A DNA stretch of 64,000 bases, taken from contig OY726569.1 of the NCBI GenBank assembly GCA_963383645.1, positions 28,271,070 to 28,335,069 on the forward strand, given 5' to 3'. Positions within the stretch are counted from its first letter, which is position 1; the number at the start of each line of letters is the position of its first letter. The notes below the pieces were generated by a model that was not told the DNA's origin, did not search any database, and saw only the letters and a program-made list of their open reading frames with translations. Positions 23,101-35,415 of this stretch are shown piece after piece. The translations under genes were made by a program, and so were the position numbers. Source of the stretch: Muscardinus avellanarius. Lineage: Eukaryota; Chordata; Mammalia; Rodentia; Gliridae.

Positions 23101-26100
23101 GCTATTTTTATTTTTTCAAATTTTCTCTTTTCTCCATTATATATTATGAATATATATTTCTTCAAAATCAGAATAAAACAGGAACTACAAATATTTTTTA
23201 AGAATCCTGGGAGAGAGAGAAGAGGGACAGAACAAAGAAACCAGAAAGAAAGCACAAGGAAACACAAGACGTGACAGTCCTTCTCAGACTGTCTAAGTTT
23301 GAGTTTCCTTACCTCCCCCATGACACTGAATTAAAAACTGTCAAACAAGAGACATTTCATCAGGTACATGAGACAGCATAGATGATAGTGTAGAATATTT
23401 ATATCTTCTTACTGGAATGTTCCAACAGGGAGACAGAAATTGATAATGCAGAGGATACAACCTGGCTTAATGAAGTCTTTGAGCTGGCAAAGATAATGGG
23501 GTTCAAAACACAGAGAAGTTGACCTTAAGATAGACAGGGCTGGTGCATCCAGTCATCAGGAGGGAAGACAGACCATGCACATAAAGATGCAATAGGGTCA
23601 GCAAAGTTGGAGTCAGATGTTTGGCTTCTGTATTTCTGGAGAATGAGAAGAGAGATTACTGGCTGAGTGTACACAGGGAGAGCAAAAGGTATGAAAGTAT
23701 CGATGTGCTGCTTGGTTCTCTTCTTTCTCACCCATTTGCAGTGCAGTCCATAATTTTGGTACTCAAGAAGTATTACCTAAACATACTTTAATGCTCATCC
23801 ATCCCTTTCAAAAAATTAAGAAATAAGTTTATAAAGCAAGATTTCTGGCCCTACTGAGCATACACTTTTATAAATGAAACAAACACATATGAAATAAAAA
23901 ATAATTAAGCCAACAAGAAAATAGTTTTCAAGCAAGAGACTTACTAAATGCAATACGTGCACCATTTATAATACCAGTAAGTAGTAACCAAGGCAGTGGG
24001 CATGTTTTACTGTCAACAGTTATCCTTTAGAAAGCCTTCATGGGAGAACCTTCAAATGACCTCAAAGAGGAAAGTGTATGTGGACAAAGAATTACGTCAG
24101 AGTAGATGCAAGTTCACCACCAGAATACAGAAAGATAAAGGAAGGACTGTGGCATGAGGCCCATGTCTTGAAATAGAGAAGATCCTACGTCAGTCCTGGA
24201 GGGAAGAGCTGGGCCACACCTCCAGGGCCTCCTGCAGCAGAATCCCCATGGAAAAGTTGTTCCAGTGTCTTGGCAGAGTCTGCACTGGAGCAGCTGAACT
24301 ACACACTGAAGTCCAGGAGCCCAGAGATGACCTCTGACCCTGCTCACATTTATTTCCTCTGTCTGGTACCTTCTCTTTCTAAGGAGCATCCTGCCAGTCC
24401 TTGACCCCACTAGACACACACCCCATTTGCTCATAATCATCCATTAAATCTTAACAAGTTACTTTTCCTGGGGTGCTTTCTCCGGTGGGAAACCCTCTAC
24501 TACTATGGCTCTCCATTCACCAAACTAAATCTAAGCTGCATGAGGTCACTAACCATGATCATTTATTTATTTGTAGTATCTCCAAACATCGTATCATATT
24601 TGTACATCGTGGGCACTCAAAAAATACTTGTTGACTCGATGAATCAATTAGCTAGTTTTCATTCACCCTGAAGCAATTTCAAGGCTTGGTCTTCAGAATA
24701 TGAATATGTAGTTTGCGAAATATGACTAAAAGTATGAAGGAGGAAGCAAAGAAACAAGATCAACAGAAATGGGAGTAGCAAATTGGCTTTTAGCCCATCC
24801 TCCCAGAAACCCCCTTCCCTGTTCTAGGGAAGCAGTGCCTCATAGCTCCAAGGCTCTGCCCATGACTTGTCAGGTATCCAAATCAGGAGATGACCTTCCA
24901 AGAACAGAAACTCTGCCTGCCTACTCCAGCCTGGACTTGGAAGGTCTTCATCTTCCTAGCAGGGATGGTCTTCACCTGGCTCTGTCACCTCTCAGGCTCT
25001 TGGAAATGGAGGGTGGTTGTGTTTATTGGTAGTTTGGGGCTTGAGATAAAGAGACCCCTAATTTCCTAACAGGAGTCTGCCCTTGGCCCTCACTTACCAG
25101 GAGAAGATATGTAGAACCCTGGGATATCCTGCCTGAAAAAGTGTCATTATAAGCCTGAGGGCCTTGGCCTCCATATGGTCCAACATCATTATTTATGATG
25201 GGAACTTTAGACCATGTCATATAACCTCTAACCCCTGGTAGATCCAGAAACTAATGGTCTTAGCTGAAACCTCCAAAAGGGGCTGAAGGCCAGAGGTCAG
25301 TCACGTGAGCAGCATATGCGCACGCCTCAATAGAACCCTAGACACCAAAGGCTCTGGTGAACATCCCCAACTGGCAACACTCTGTGTGCTTTGTCACACA
25401 ACATGGCTGGGGAGAGCTGTCACCACCCAGAACTTCATGAGGAGCTTCACATTTAGAACCCTCCCACATGTCACCCCTGCTTCTCTCCCTTTGAATGGTG
25501 CTGATTTTTACTCATATGGTAGAATAAAATTTTAATCTTAAGTGTAGCACTTTCCTGAGTTTTGTGAGTCATTCCTATGAAGCTATCAATCCTGAAGTGT
25601 GGAGGACTGTGCTCTTCACTGGTGAAGTGTGGCCTAAAGCCAGGCAGTTGATGAACTGCAGAACCATTTAGAGGGAAGCACTGGAAACTGAGCCAGTGGT
25701 GTCTGACTCCAGGGGTTCCTGCCCATTTCTAGGAGATCTGTGAGGAGGCGCCCCTGTTTCTTTTTCTTACAAGTTCCAGCAAGGCTCAGAGGATCATCGA
25801 TTTGAACAATATCTGTGCAGGAGAGAGGAGCTGTGATTCCATTCTAGCCTAAAAGAGCACTATCTATGTTATTGATTAATACTTGAATGCTACAAACAGC
25901 TTCCTGCTAGGAGAAGATTTATCTTATTCTTATGTATAATTAGAATGATTATTCAACAAATGGGTGCTATTTGGCGAACTTCAAGAAGCCAAGTTTATCA
26001 ACTTCATCAGCTCACAATTGCAGCCAGGGATCTGAATTCCTGGGCTCTGAGAGAGAGGGGCGGGGAGGAGAGAGAGAAGAAAACAACAGGAGACCAGCAA

Positions 26101-26350
26101 GTAGCCCAGGAGCCAGTGGAGAACCATTCTCAGCTGCAGGCACCTCCGGAGACCCACAGACACACTCAGGAAGAGGCTGGGGAGAAGGAATTGTGAGTGG
26201 TCTGCGGAGGCCTGGAGAGAAGACTACTGATACTTTAGGGAAAACATTCCCATGGCAAGGCTCAAGTAGAGAGGATCATGGCATCTAGGCCTCAAAGCCT
26301 CATTCTCAGAAGCATCCCGCCATCTGGAATCTAGTTTCTAAAGTAACTGG
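23100..26350. other. Unassigned sequence with L2 and LTR-like relics
   Basis: No gene. At 24520-24660, GTGGGCACTCAAAAAATACTT then TTGTTGACTCGATGAATC is an L2-type end. At about 25420-25620, AATAAAATTTTAATCTTAAG then CTTTCCTGAG resembles an LTR end. Frames at 25945-26288 are purine-rich without recognised domains. Confidence 0.35.
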
Positions 26351-26356
26351 GCAGTA

Positions 26357-26358
<2 letters not shown>

Positions 26359-26404
<46 letters not shown>

Positions 26405-26605
26405 CTCAAAACAGTAATTTTTTTGTACTAGGGGTTAAAAATAAGGGCATCCTTCCTCTGAGCTATACCCCAGCCCTTTTAATTCTTTTTAAGTTTGAAA
26501 CAGAGCCTTGCTAAGTTGCTGAGGCTGTCCACAAACTTGTGATCCTTCTGTCTCAGCCTCCCAAGTATTAGGATTGCAAGCATGAGCCATCAACCATGCC
26601 TGGCT
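26359..26605 (-). mobile_element. SINE with (GT)n tail
   Basis: GT repeat at 26359-26402, then GTACTAGGGGTTAAAAAT to ATGCCTGGCTC, in reverse. Confidence 0.88.
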
Positions 26606-26609
26606 CAAA

Positions 26610-27000
26610 GTCAAATCATTTTTAAAAATAATCCACTATCTGAGCTTTGTTTCCCTGTGGAACTCAAAGCAAGCCAGCTCCTCTAACCATACATATTGGT
26701 TACAATCTCACATGATACATACCTGACTTCATTCCATCTTCCCTCCATGTCACTCAGCAAGGAGGGGAGCCAGGCAGTACAGGCAGCCAGGACAGCCTTT
26801 CCACGGTGGGTCTGACTACGAGTTCCCAGGCCCCTCACACACTTGTACCTTTTGGCCCTTCCTGGTGTAGCCAGACCAGTCTTCCAGACCTTCTCTCTCT
26901 TCAAAATCATCCCAGGATATCTCTTGAGACTACAGTTTTCCTAGAAACACCCTGTGCCTGGCCACTTTCACGTTCTTCCTCAGACCATTCCATTTGTCTT
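26610..27000. other. No gene seen
   Basis: No repeat or coding assignment between the SINE and the solo LTR. Confidence 0.35.
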
Positions 27001-27362
27001 TGTTTTAGTCAGCTTTTTATCACTATGACCAAAATACCTGACAAGCACAACTTAAGAGGAAGGAAGGTTTATTTATGACTCATGGCACCAGAGGTTCCGG
27101 AAGCTCCCGAGGTCAGACCATGGCCAGCCATCTACCAACAGTAGAACATCTTGGTGGCAGGACTTCAGGGCATGACAGGAAAATGAAAGCCATGCTTAGC
27201 TCTTAATAGTGGAAACAGAGAGGTGGAGACAACCAGGGACAGATACAGCCCTTTCTCCATATCTGTCCATGTCATTCTTTCTCCAGCCATGTCCTACCTC
27301 CAACCTGGCTGCATTACCCACACACAAGGTTTAGGGGGGCATTTTAAATCCAAACCACAACA
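27001..27362 (-). mobile_element. Solo MaLR-type LTR
   Basis: In minus orientation it begins TGTTGTGGTTTGGATTT and ends TAAAACA, with the TTTTGGTCATAGTGATAAAA terminal block of MaLR LTRs. Flanked by a 5-bp duplication, GTCTT (26996-27000) and GTCTC (27363-27367). No internal region is attached. Confidence 0.75.
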
Positions 27363-27453
27363 GTCTCAAAGACTATAATTCCCATTTTTGCAGTGAAATT
27401 AGACCTGGGGTCACATCTACCTGAAGTCAATCTCACTCATACTTGCCAATTTT

Positions 27454-27478
27454 TTTATTTTTATTTTTATTTTTATTT

Positions 27479-27517
<39 letters not shown>

Positions 27518-27721
27518 TTTTTGCAGGTCTGGGGATGAAACCCAGCATCCAACCTCTGAGCTACACCTCCTGTCCTATTATTTTATTATTAATTTTGAAG
27601 CAGGGTCTCACTAAGTTGCAGAGGGACTCACTAAGTAGCTGGGGCTGTCTGTGAACTGCGATCCTCCCGTCTCAGCCTCCTGAATGCTGGGATTACAAGT
27701 GTGTGCCACCACGCCTGGCTA
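27454..27721 (-). mobile_element. SINE with (TTTTA)n/(TTTA)n tail
   Basis: Pyrimidine-rich tail at 27454-27521, then reverse ID and B1 parts to GCCACCACGCCTGGCT. TTGCCAATTTT flanks both ends. Confidence 0.92.
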
Positions 27722-27941
27722 TCTTTGCCAATTTTGAAACCTCGCAGAAATCATGTTGCCTTGGATTGCATTTACTGATGGGGAGGTCACAGGGGCTGCA
27801 CTAGATCCCAAAGATACAATGTTAAGGAAGAAACATTACCTAACAACAGATTCCTGATAATCTAATGGAAGAGCTAGGACATACAAACAATAAACAATGC
27901 CTACACAAGTTAGAGTGAGTGTTACTAAACTAATAGATAGG

Positions 27942-28213
27942 CTGGATGTGGTGGCACATGCCTGTTAACCCCAGTACTTAAGAAGCTGAGACAGGAGGAT
28001 TGCAGGTTTGAAGCCAGCCTCAGCAGCTTAGAAAGACCCTCAACAACTCAGTGAGACCCTGTTTCAAAATAAAAAGGGCTTGAGGTATAGCTTGGAGGTA
28101 GAATGCCCCTGGGTCCAATCTGAAAGAGGAAGGAAGGAAGGAAGGAAGGAAGGAAGGAAGGAAGGAAGGAAGGAAGGGAGGGAAGGAAGGGGAGGGAAGG
28201 AGAAAGGAAGAAT
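27942..28213 (+). mobile_element. B1-ID SINE with (GGAA)n tail
   Basis: GGCTGGATGTGGTGGCACAT head, ID part GAGGTATAGCTTGGAGGTAG, then (GGAA)n at 28127-28213. Confidence 0.92.
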
Positions 28214-29535
28214 GAAGAGTACAATTTAAATAAAGCGATTCTTTCCCCTCTTCTGGGGAGGAGGGGAGGTATAAAGAAGTCAGAATTGTTACACTAATGA
28301 CCATTCCTGTGCTTGAAAATGCAAAACAAGGAAAAAGAAGATTCCACCCAAGAGAGATATACAAGGGCATCGATCACATGCATGGTCAAAAAAGACCACC
28401 CATGCCCACCTTGCTGACATTCTTCCATAGGGAATGTGATTTAGGCTTGTGCCAATCTACTTCATCTCCAGTATCACTCTCGCTGAGATTAGATGTCATG
28501 TATCTGCACAAAATCTATCTAGGAAAATTATACTCTCTGTTGAATAAAAGATAATATCCATGTAGACCAAATATCTCTTTATAATGATACTGCAGAAAGC
28601 TGTGCTAACTGGCTAGAGATCTGGATACATATGAGCAGATGTCTAGCTAGCAACTGAACCCCTCATGACATCCAGGCTCTAAATTACTATTCAGCTCAGC
28701 AGTTCATCATTGTCCACCTGGAGTTAGAACTCCAACAAAGGGTAGATCATCTCCATGCAGAGTTTTTCAAAACTCATAGGCACCTTGAGAGTGTGGCCAT
28801 CAGAACCCCCGGGCATCTTTTCTAACTTTCCCTGCAAGTTTGTAATAAGATTCCAGCACTTGGGAATGGAAGTACAGTCTGGAAACAGCAGCTAATATGG
28901 GGTGATATGACATGAAGTTCAAGAACCCTGTGTACTCTCTTTTATACTTCTTTGAACTTGTAGAAATCCTTTGGAAATATGTTCAGCACCAACATTTAAA
29001 ACAAAATCGCTATATCATTAGATGTCTAATAAAGAATATGTCTAATAAAGGTTGATCTTATAGTTTAATATAGCTGCCATGCATATCTGGGACATGAGGG
29101 GATTTTTTTCATATATAGAGAAATATGGGATGATTAAGTTACATTAACAGCAATGGCAGCTCCTGGGAAACACCATTTTGGGCAGCTGAAGCTTTCATCA
29201 ACACTTTCTCAGCAACTCTGAGAGCTGGGAATTCCTAGCACTACCTTTGAGGATAAGAGATAACCTTGAACTAAGGGACTCTTTTGATGGCTCATTCAAA
29301 CCCTGTGGCCAGTGTAAGCTTGAATAAGACAAGTTCCTGCCCTTGAGGAGTGCACTTTTTTTTTTACATGCTTGGCACAAAAATGTAAATTCATAATAAA
29401 ATTGTGTCAAGAAGATATGGATGGGACATTTACACAAGCCTTATTCGCCTAGAAGTGATTGGCCCTCGCCAGAGATTATAGGTTTTCTAGTACCCCTTCA
29501 CTGTGAGATAAGAAAATATATTCTTCACTCTAATA
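28214..29535. other. No gene seen
   Basis: No coding or repeat family recognised on either strand. Confidence 0.35.
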
Positions 29536-29539
29536 CACT

Positions 29540-30168
29540 CTTTGGTGAGACTGAAAATTAGTATAACCACCATAAAGATCAGTATGAAGTTTCTTCAAAA
29601 GATCAGAAATGGAACTACCATACGACCCAGCTATGCCACCCCTCTGTATCTTTCCAAAAGAATTAAAGTCAGAATACTATGGTGATTGATGCATATTCAT
29701 GCTTATAGCAGCACAATTCATAATAGCTAATTACAGAACCAACATAGGTGTACATCAACAGAAGAATGGATAAAGAAAATGTGCTAAACACAATGGACTT
29801 TTACTCAGCCATAAAGAACAACAAAATTATGTCATTTTCAGAAAAAAAGATAAAATTAGAAAATATTATACTAAGTGAAATCAGTCTCAGAAAGTCAGGG
29901 GTGGGATGTTTTCTCTCATATGTGGAAGCTAAAGATATAATAGACAACAAAGGGGACTTTAGATAACCAAGGAGAGTGACCAGTAGAATAGTGGAAGGGG
30001 ACTGGGGGAGGGAAGAAGGAAGGAGAAGAGGAAAAACTGATGAAAGAAACAGGTTGAGTTATGCTATGCCCAAGTACAAAGGAATCACTGCCAATCTCAT
30101 TATTATATACAGGGAGGGGTAGGTAGCAGGGTGAGACCTAAAGGGAAACAGACCAAGACCTGCCTTCA
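29540..30168 (+). mobile_element. 5'-truncated L1, 3' end
   Basis: Includes NTMDFYSAIKNNKIMSF and LENIILSEIS, the end of ORF2 (in the frame at 29748-29966), then a 3' UTR with GGGGACTGGGGGAGGGAAGA. The host L1 was inserted next to it in the opposite direction. Confidence 0.85.
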
Positions 30169-30474
30169 TGTTTGTTTTTTTTTATTCTTTCTTTTCTTTT
30201 TTATTAAAGTATGAATTTATTTTTTACTTTTATGTGGATCATATTGAAAATGGCATACATTCACACAGTGCTTGGTGCCCTCCCCCCCTTCTCCTTTTCC
30301 CCTCCCAACAATGAGTGTCCAGGTGACCATGCTACATTCACAGTTATACACATATTTGAATGTAGCTCCTCCAGTTAAACAACCTCGGCCTCCTTCCTCT
30401 CCTACCCTTCCCTTTCAGCTTTGCTGTTGTTTCCTCTCCATTTTCTGGAGTCTCTCTGGTATTCCTAATAGTCC

Positions 30475-30834
30475 CTAGTTTAGGCATACTAGAGAAAACA
30501 TATGTCCCTTCTCTTTCTTTGCTTGGCTGATCTCACTTAATATAAGGTTCTCTAGGGCCTTCCATCTTCTTACAAATGACATGATTTTGTTTTTCTTTAT
30601 TGCTGAGTAGAATTCCATTGTGTGTATTTCCCATAATTTTGCAATCCATTCATTTGCTGATGGAGACCTAGGTTGGTTCCATACTTTGGCTATTAGGAAT
30701 TGTGCTGCTATGAACATGGGTATGCATATGTTACTGTAATTCTCTGATTTCAACCCCTTTGGAAAGATACCCAGGAGTGGTATAGCCAGATCATATAATG
30801 GATCCATTCCCAGCTTTTTAAGGAATATCCACAC
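30475..30834 (-). pseudogene. Host L1 ORF2, final C-terminal remnant (downstream of insertion)
   Basis: A 119-codon frame with LLGIFPKGLKSENYSNI, KLWEIHTMEFYSAIKKNKIM and LENLILSEISQ, the usual end of L1 ORF2. It continues from 36302-36646 once the insertion is removed. Confidence 0.85.
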
Positions 30835-31094
30835 TGATCTCCATAGTGGCTGAACTAGTTTGCACTCCCCCCAACAGAGTAAAAGAGTTTCTCATTTCCC
30901 ACATCCTCACCAGCATTTGTTGTTATTTGACTAATTTATGTTTGCCACTCTAATTGGGGTTAGATGGAATCTCAGCATCGTTTTGATTTGCATCTCCCTG
31001 ATGGCTAATGATGTAGAATATCTTTCATGTATCTATTGGCCATTTGTATCTCTTCTTTTGTGAAGTGTCTATTCAGTTCAGTTGCCCATTTCTT

Positions 31095-32195
31095 TTTTTT
31101 TTTTTTTTAACAGCAAAAATAATTTATTTGCAACAAACCCAGTCCCATCACTTAAATATGTCATAGGAATAGAAGAGTCACACGGTAAGCACCATTTAGT
31201 CCAAGGCACAGCTCCATCATCCCTGAAGCAGCAAACCCACCGCCCCAAGACCCATGCGTACATCCCAACTGGTCCCATGAAACAGGCAAACCTAAACTCT
31301 GCACGTTTTACATTTTCCCTCCTTCCCAGGCCTCTCCCCCTCCCATCCCTAGTCAGGCCTCCTGGCCTCTGAGCCTCCAAGGGACTTTCTTTGAGGGGTC
31401 ATTAACAGAGTTTTAAGCGTTACACAAAATACCATGTGAAATCTACCGTTGTATAGAAAGTTTAAAATATCTCCCTCACCCTGATCAGCAGTGACAGCTC
31501 TTTCTTTATCGTATATGTAGGCGGTTTTAAAATCATTGCCATCTCAGACCATTTCATACTGATATTTCCCTATAGGATTCATTCACAGGCTGCTCTCCTT
31601 ATGTCAGAACAGGAAGGAATCCCAGGTACTTTTGCCATATTCAGAGGCTGATAGCTTTCTAGTCCACCTGAGAAAACATGTCAGAGGCAGACTGGGCAGG
31701 GCATTGGGTAGCCTCTCTGATTTGGAACTACTGCTTTCTAGGAGACAGGAGGCCAGGAGAGGAAGATAAAGTATTCAAGCTCCTTTTACCACCCCAGATC
31801 TTCTAGATCCTGAGAAGTTAGAATTTAGGAAGAGTTCACATTTCCCAGGCTTTGGTGGGACATTTTCTAACATTCTACTAGCATGGATCAGTGACTTTTG
31901 ACAGTCACTATAAAAGAGACAAAAATAAAGAGCCCATTTCCAATGGAGCATCGTACATGAGCATTAAGGGCTCTGAGTAGTGGTTAAGTCATACAGATCC
32001 ATGCTAGGAAATTGGCATCAGAACTGTTCTCAAACTGAGCAGCTAACACATTGGGGAAGATGCTTAAATAACACTTAAGGCAAGGAATAAAACCTGTGCA
32101 CTGCAAAGATCACGTGCAACTTTCACATTGATATTTGTTCATTTGAAACCCTTCTCCAATTTCTTGGGAGGCCCGAGTTACCCAGACCTGCGCTA
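31095..32195 (-). other. BMP15 retrocopy 3' UTR, poly(A) signal and poly(A) tail
   Basis: About 1.1 kb follows the stop codon on the minus strand without further coding. It ends with AATAAA (seen as TTTATT, 31123-31128) about 15 bases before a T run at 31093-31108, which is the integrated poly(A) tail. The tail touches the left copy of the target-site duplication, so this is the 3' end of the inserted molecule. Confidence 0.8.
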
Positions 32196-33314
32196 TTACC
32201 TACATGTGCAGGACTGGGCAATCATATCCTCATACTCCTTGTACAAAATACTCCCATTCGCCTCGATCAGAAGGATGCTAATGGGAACATACTTATAAGG
32301 GACACAGGAGGGCTGAGGGACGCTCTGATCCACTAGCTCATTGACAAGGTTCTGGATGATGGCGTGATTGGGGGAATTGAGACCATAGCGTAGTACGCGG
32401 GGACAGGCTCCCTTACAATAGTTCGGGGTATAGACATGGGGAGCAATAATCCAGTGATCCCAACCCAACTGCTGGAAGCTGACTTTGAAAGGGTGCAGGG
32501 AACACTGGTTGTTTTCAGATCCATCGCGTTCCTGGGAGGGACCAGGAACCTCAGCTGCGATGTTGCCTGCCTGGCGGGCCCTCCGCAAGAGAAGGGAAGA
32601 TTCCCTTTCCATCAACTCCTCTAGGCCCCTGGGAAGCAGTTTAGCCTTCTGAGTGCTTTTATGAGTCTCATTGAAATAGAGTAGCAAGAAGGCAATGTCC
32701 AAGGAAGAAGCGGTGGGCCACCGGAGCTGGAGAACCTCACTACCTTTTTGCTGCTGACACATGTAGCGGAGTCGAAGAACCCTGTGACCTTTGTGATTCC
32801 AGAGCCTCTGCTGAATGTGTCGTGTGATGTCCATCTCTGACCAGGCCTGAGACATCAGGGAAGGCTTTGAGGAATTTCTTCCTGAAGATGGAAAGTGCTT
32901 GGTTGAGCTTTTGGGGACCCAGGGTTCTACATGGCAGGAGAGATAAAAATGAACAAGGTGGAGTTGGTGGCGATAAACCACAGTGGCTCTGATCAGTTGG
33001 TATGCTACCTGGTTTGGTCTCAGAGGAAAGTCCAGGGTCTGCATATGCCAGCGACCTCTGAGAGGCCTTGCTGCATTGGCCACAGGTCTCACCAGCCTCA
33101 CCATGGTGGCGCCAATGGTACGGTTCTCCCTGGGGTGCCCATGCGGGTCAGCTGAGCGTTGGTACAAATCCAACATGTAGCGCAGGGAGTGCCCTGGGAG
33201 GCGAGGATGCCTCTGCAGCTTGCCAGGGGCTTCTTCTAGTAGTTCGCGAATCAGTGGCAAGGTAGTGGCCTCAGCTAGGAAGGGAACAGTGGGGTAATTC
33301 ATTGTAATTATCAC
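32196..33314 (-). CDS. BMP15: BMP15-like processed retrogene, open frame of 372 codons without signal peptide
   Basis: Copy of bone morphogenetic protein 15, a TGF-beta family oocyte growth factor normally secreted as a pro-protein acting on granulosa cells. The frame holds most of the pro-region (about residues 13-243), a furin-type site RRAR at 244-247, and a full 125-residue mature domain (248-372). The mature part has six cysteines (271, 300, 304, 337, 369, 371), the BMP15 number, and ends QSCTCR. The exon 1/exon 2 junction expected near Gly87 (RPLRG/RWHM) is continuous, so the intron is gone and this is reverse-transcribed mRNA. Homology fades upstream of about residue 8; the first residues MIITMNY do not match, and the roughly 25 residues with the signal peptide are missing. 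No internal stop or frameshift is visible. As it stands the product would not enter the secretory path. It could be a young inert copy or a retrogene with a new role. Confidence 0.9.
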   Translation of the reverse strand: MIITMNYPTVPFLAEATTLPLIRELLEEAPGKLQRHPRLPGHSLRYMLDLYQRSADPHGHPRENRTIGATMVRLVRPVANAARPLRGRWHMQTLDFPLRPNQVAYQLIRATVVYRHQLHLVHFYLSCHVEPWVPKSSTKHFPSSGRNSSKPSLMSQAWSEMDITRHIQQRLWNHKGHRVLRLRYMCQQQKGSEVLQLRWPTASSLDIAFLLLYFNETHKSTQKAKLLPRGLEELMERESSLLLRRARQAGNIAAEVPGPSQERDGSENNQCSLHPFKVSFQQLGWDHWIIAPHVYTPNYCKGACPRVLRYGLNSPNHAIIQNLVNELVDQSVPQPSCVPYKYVPISILLIEANGSILYKEYEDMIAQSCTCR

Positions 33315-33357
33315 TGTAGAAAATCTTCATTTGTTTATTATTTGCTACTTATATTTC

Positions 33358-33600
33358 TTTTTTTAATTTTTATTTTATTTTTATTTTTATTTTTTTAAAT
33401 TTTATTTTATTGGTGCACTGTATTCATATATCATAGTGGGATACAAACTTTTGTAGACATACATGCACACATCGCCCAGTCACCCCCCACCCGATCCCCA
33501 CCCCATTCTCTCCCCATCCCTCCCTCCCATGCTTGGCTTAGTGGTCGACATCTAGTATCATAGCAATTTATCCAAAATTAAAAATGACAATCTCACATAA
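33358..33600 (-). mobile_element. L1 3'-end fragment with A-rich tail
   Basis: The T/A-rich run at 33358-33412, then TTGGTGCACTGTATTCATA and CATGCTTGGCTTAGTG, resembles the element at 47655-47900. In minus orientation it is an L1 3' end lying immediately upstream of the BMP15 part. Confidence 0.55.
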
Positions 33601-33689
33601 CAGTTTCATTTGTCTGATACCAAGCGTTTGATGATTTAAAGATAGCATTTCAATATTTCTTTTTGCTTTCTTTCTTACTAGAGCATATT

Positions 33690-34440
33690 TTTTTCTGTTT
33701 TTTTAGGTGAAACTATCATATATTTATGTATTTATTTTTCAGAAAAAAATCTATCCTAATATGGAATATGAATTCTAGATACCCAAAATGATGTTGAAAA
33801 AGAACAAAGCTAGCAGATATATATTTTCTGATTTCAAACCATATAAAGCTACAATAATTGAAACAGTGTAGTACTGTTCTAAAGGAAGATATATAGACCA
33901 TTGGAGTTAAATACAAGCCTAGAGCTAAATTCTTCCCTATATTGTCAAGTTATTTTTGACAAGGTTTCCACGAACATTTGGTGGTGGAAATAATAATCTT
34001 TTAACTAAATATTGTTGAAAAATAATAATTACATGGAAAAGAATAAAATTGGACCTTTACCTAATCCCATATACAAGTATTAACTCAAAATAGATAAAAG
34101 ACCTAAATGTAAATCTTAAGACTATAAACTTTTAGGAGAAAATCTGGGTCATAAAACCTCACAACATTGAAATTGGCAGTGATTTCTTGGATATGATTTC
34201 AATGGCACAGGCAACAGAAGAATATACAAACTCCCTAAAAAATAAAAGAAAATATTGTATATCCAAAGACAATGTAAACAGAGTTAAAAGTTACTAATAG
34301 AATTGGATAAAATATTTCCAAATGCTATATCTGAAGGTATATTAATATTCCAACTAGAAATCCTAAAAATTAACAACAATAAAGGCAAACAATACAACTT
34401 AGAGATAGGTAAAAGACTAACATAAATAATGAATCTCCAC
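33690..34440 (+). mobile_element. Old L1 ORF2 fragment, inverted relative to the chimera
   Basis: Plus-strand sequence resembles the 3' half of L1 ORF2 (the CTCAAAATAGATAAAAGACC region and its surroundings), with many stops. It is far more diverged than the adjacent intact ORF1, so it was already old when inserted. It probably came along as flanking sequence in the copied RNA. Confidence 0.6.
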
Positions 34441-34452
34441 AGATAACCAATC

Positions 34453-35415
34453 TTAGTTGTCTGTTGGATGGAAACTCTTGTTTCTCTGGTTCTGGTGAGT
34501 GTTACCTATTTCTTCTTTGTAGTTAATCTCTTTGAGTATTTTCTCTAGTGCTGGTTTTGAAGACATAAATTCCTTCAGTTTCTGTTTGTCATGGAAGCTT
34601 CTTATTTCTCCATCTAATTTGATAGAAAGTTTTGCTGGATAGGAAATTTTTGGCTGGAAGTTGTTTTCTTCCACAGTTTGGAATATGTTACTCCAAGTCC
34701 TTCTGGCTCTCATGACTTGGTTTGGGAAGTCTGGAGTGATTCTAATTGGTTTGCCTCTGAATGTCAGTTGGCCCTTTGTTTTTGTTGCCTTTAAGATTCT
34801 CTGCTTGGCTTCCACATTGGTCATTTTGACAATTATATGGCGTGGGGATCCTCTTCTCCGATCCTGTCTAAAGGGAGTTCTATAAGTTTCCTGGATCTGT
34901 GTATCAACCTCTTGCTCTATATTTGGAAAATTTTCTGCTATTAGTTCCTTGAAGAGATTGTTGATCCCTTTGGTATCACTTTCTTTTCCCTCCTCTATTC
35001 CAATTATTCTTAGGTTAGCTCTCTTAAGATGGGCCCATATTTCTTCAGTGTCAGATTCCTGCTGTTGGATATTTTTTTCTAGATTAGAAACTATGCATTC
35101 ATTTTTGGATTGCTCATCTTCTAAGAGCGAGATTCTGTTCCCCATGTGGTCTAATCGGTTGTTTGTGCTTTGAATTGAGGCCTTTACTTCATTAATTGCA
35201 TCCTTTATCTCTTTTTGGCTCTCTCTGAGTTCTTTTCGAAGCACCTCTATTATTTCTACAGTTATTTTCCTGATTTGATCTTCTAGAAATCTCTGTTTTT
35301 CTGTTTTATCAGGTTCTGATGTTGTGGGGTTGTGCACATTCATTACTCCAGTGTTATTCCTCTTTCCCATGATTTCGGAGGTTTGTGCCTTCTCTGGGTT
35401 CTTCCCTTGGGTCAC
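34453..35415 (-). CDS. L1 ORF1 protein, intact (320 codons)
   Basis: RNA-binding chaperone of the L1 retrotransposon; trimers coat L1 RNA in the ribonucleoprotein particle. The frame is uninterrupted. Residues about 40-125 are rich in charged heptads (QRFLEDQIRKITVEIIEVL and onward), fitting the coiled coil. An RRM-like core begins at ANLRIIGIEEG (133-143) and includes RHIIVKM (192-198). The C-terminal domain holds RGKPIRITPDF and YPAKLSIKLDGEIRSF. Length is near the 338 residues of the human protein. No ORF2 follows: within about 15 bases of the stop the sequence becomes an inverted old L1 piece. An intact ORF1 marks the donor L1 family as recently active. Confidence 0.9.
   Translation of the reverse strand: MTQGKNPEKAQTSEIMGKRNNTGVMNVHNPTTSEPDKTEKQRFLEDQIRKITVEIIEVLRKELRESQKEIKDAINEVKASIQSTNNRLDHMGNRISLLEDEQSKNECIVSNLEKNIQQQESDTEEIWAHLKRANLRIIGIEEGKESDTKGINNLFKELIAENFPNIEQEVDTQIQETYRTPFRQDRRRGSPRHIIVKMTNVEAKQRILKATKTKGQLTFRGKPIRITPDFPNQVMRARRTWSNIFQTVEENNFQPKISYPAKLSIKLDGEIRSFHDKQKLKEFMSSKPALEKILKEINYKEEIGNTHQNQRNKSFHPTDN

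Noticed and set aside
24114..24440. 108-codon minus-strand frame, considered as a V segment or retrocopy
   Set aside because: No Cys-Trp-Cys spacing, no RSS, no poly(A); compatible with chance.
32196..33314. This being the parental BMP15 gene
   Set aside because: The intron is absent, there is an integrated poly(A), target-site duplications flank the insert, and the signal peptide is missing.
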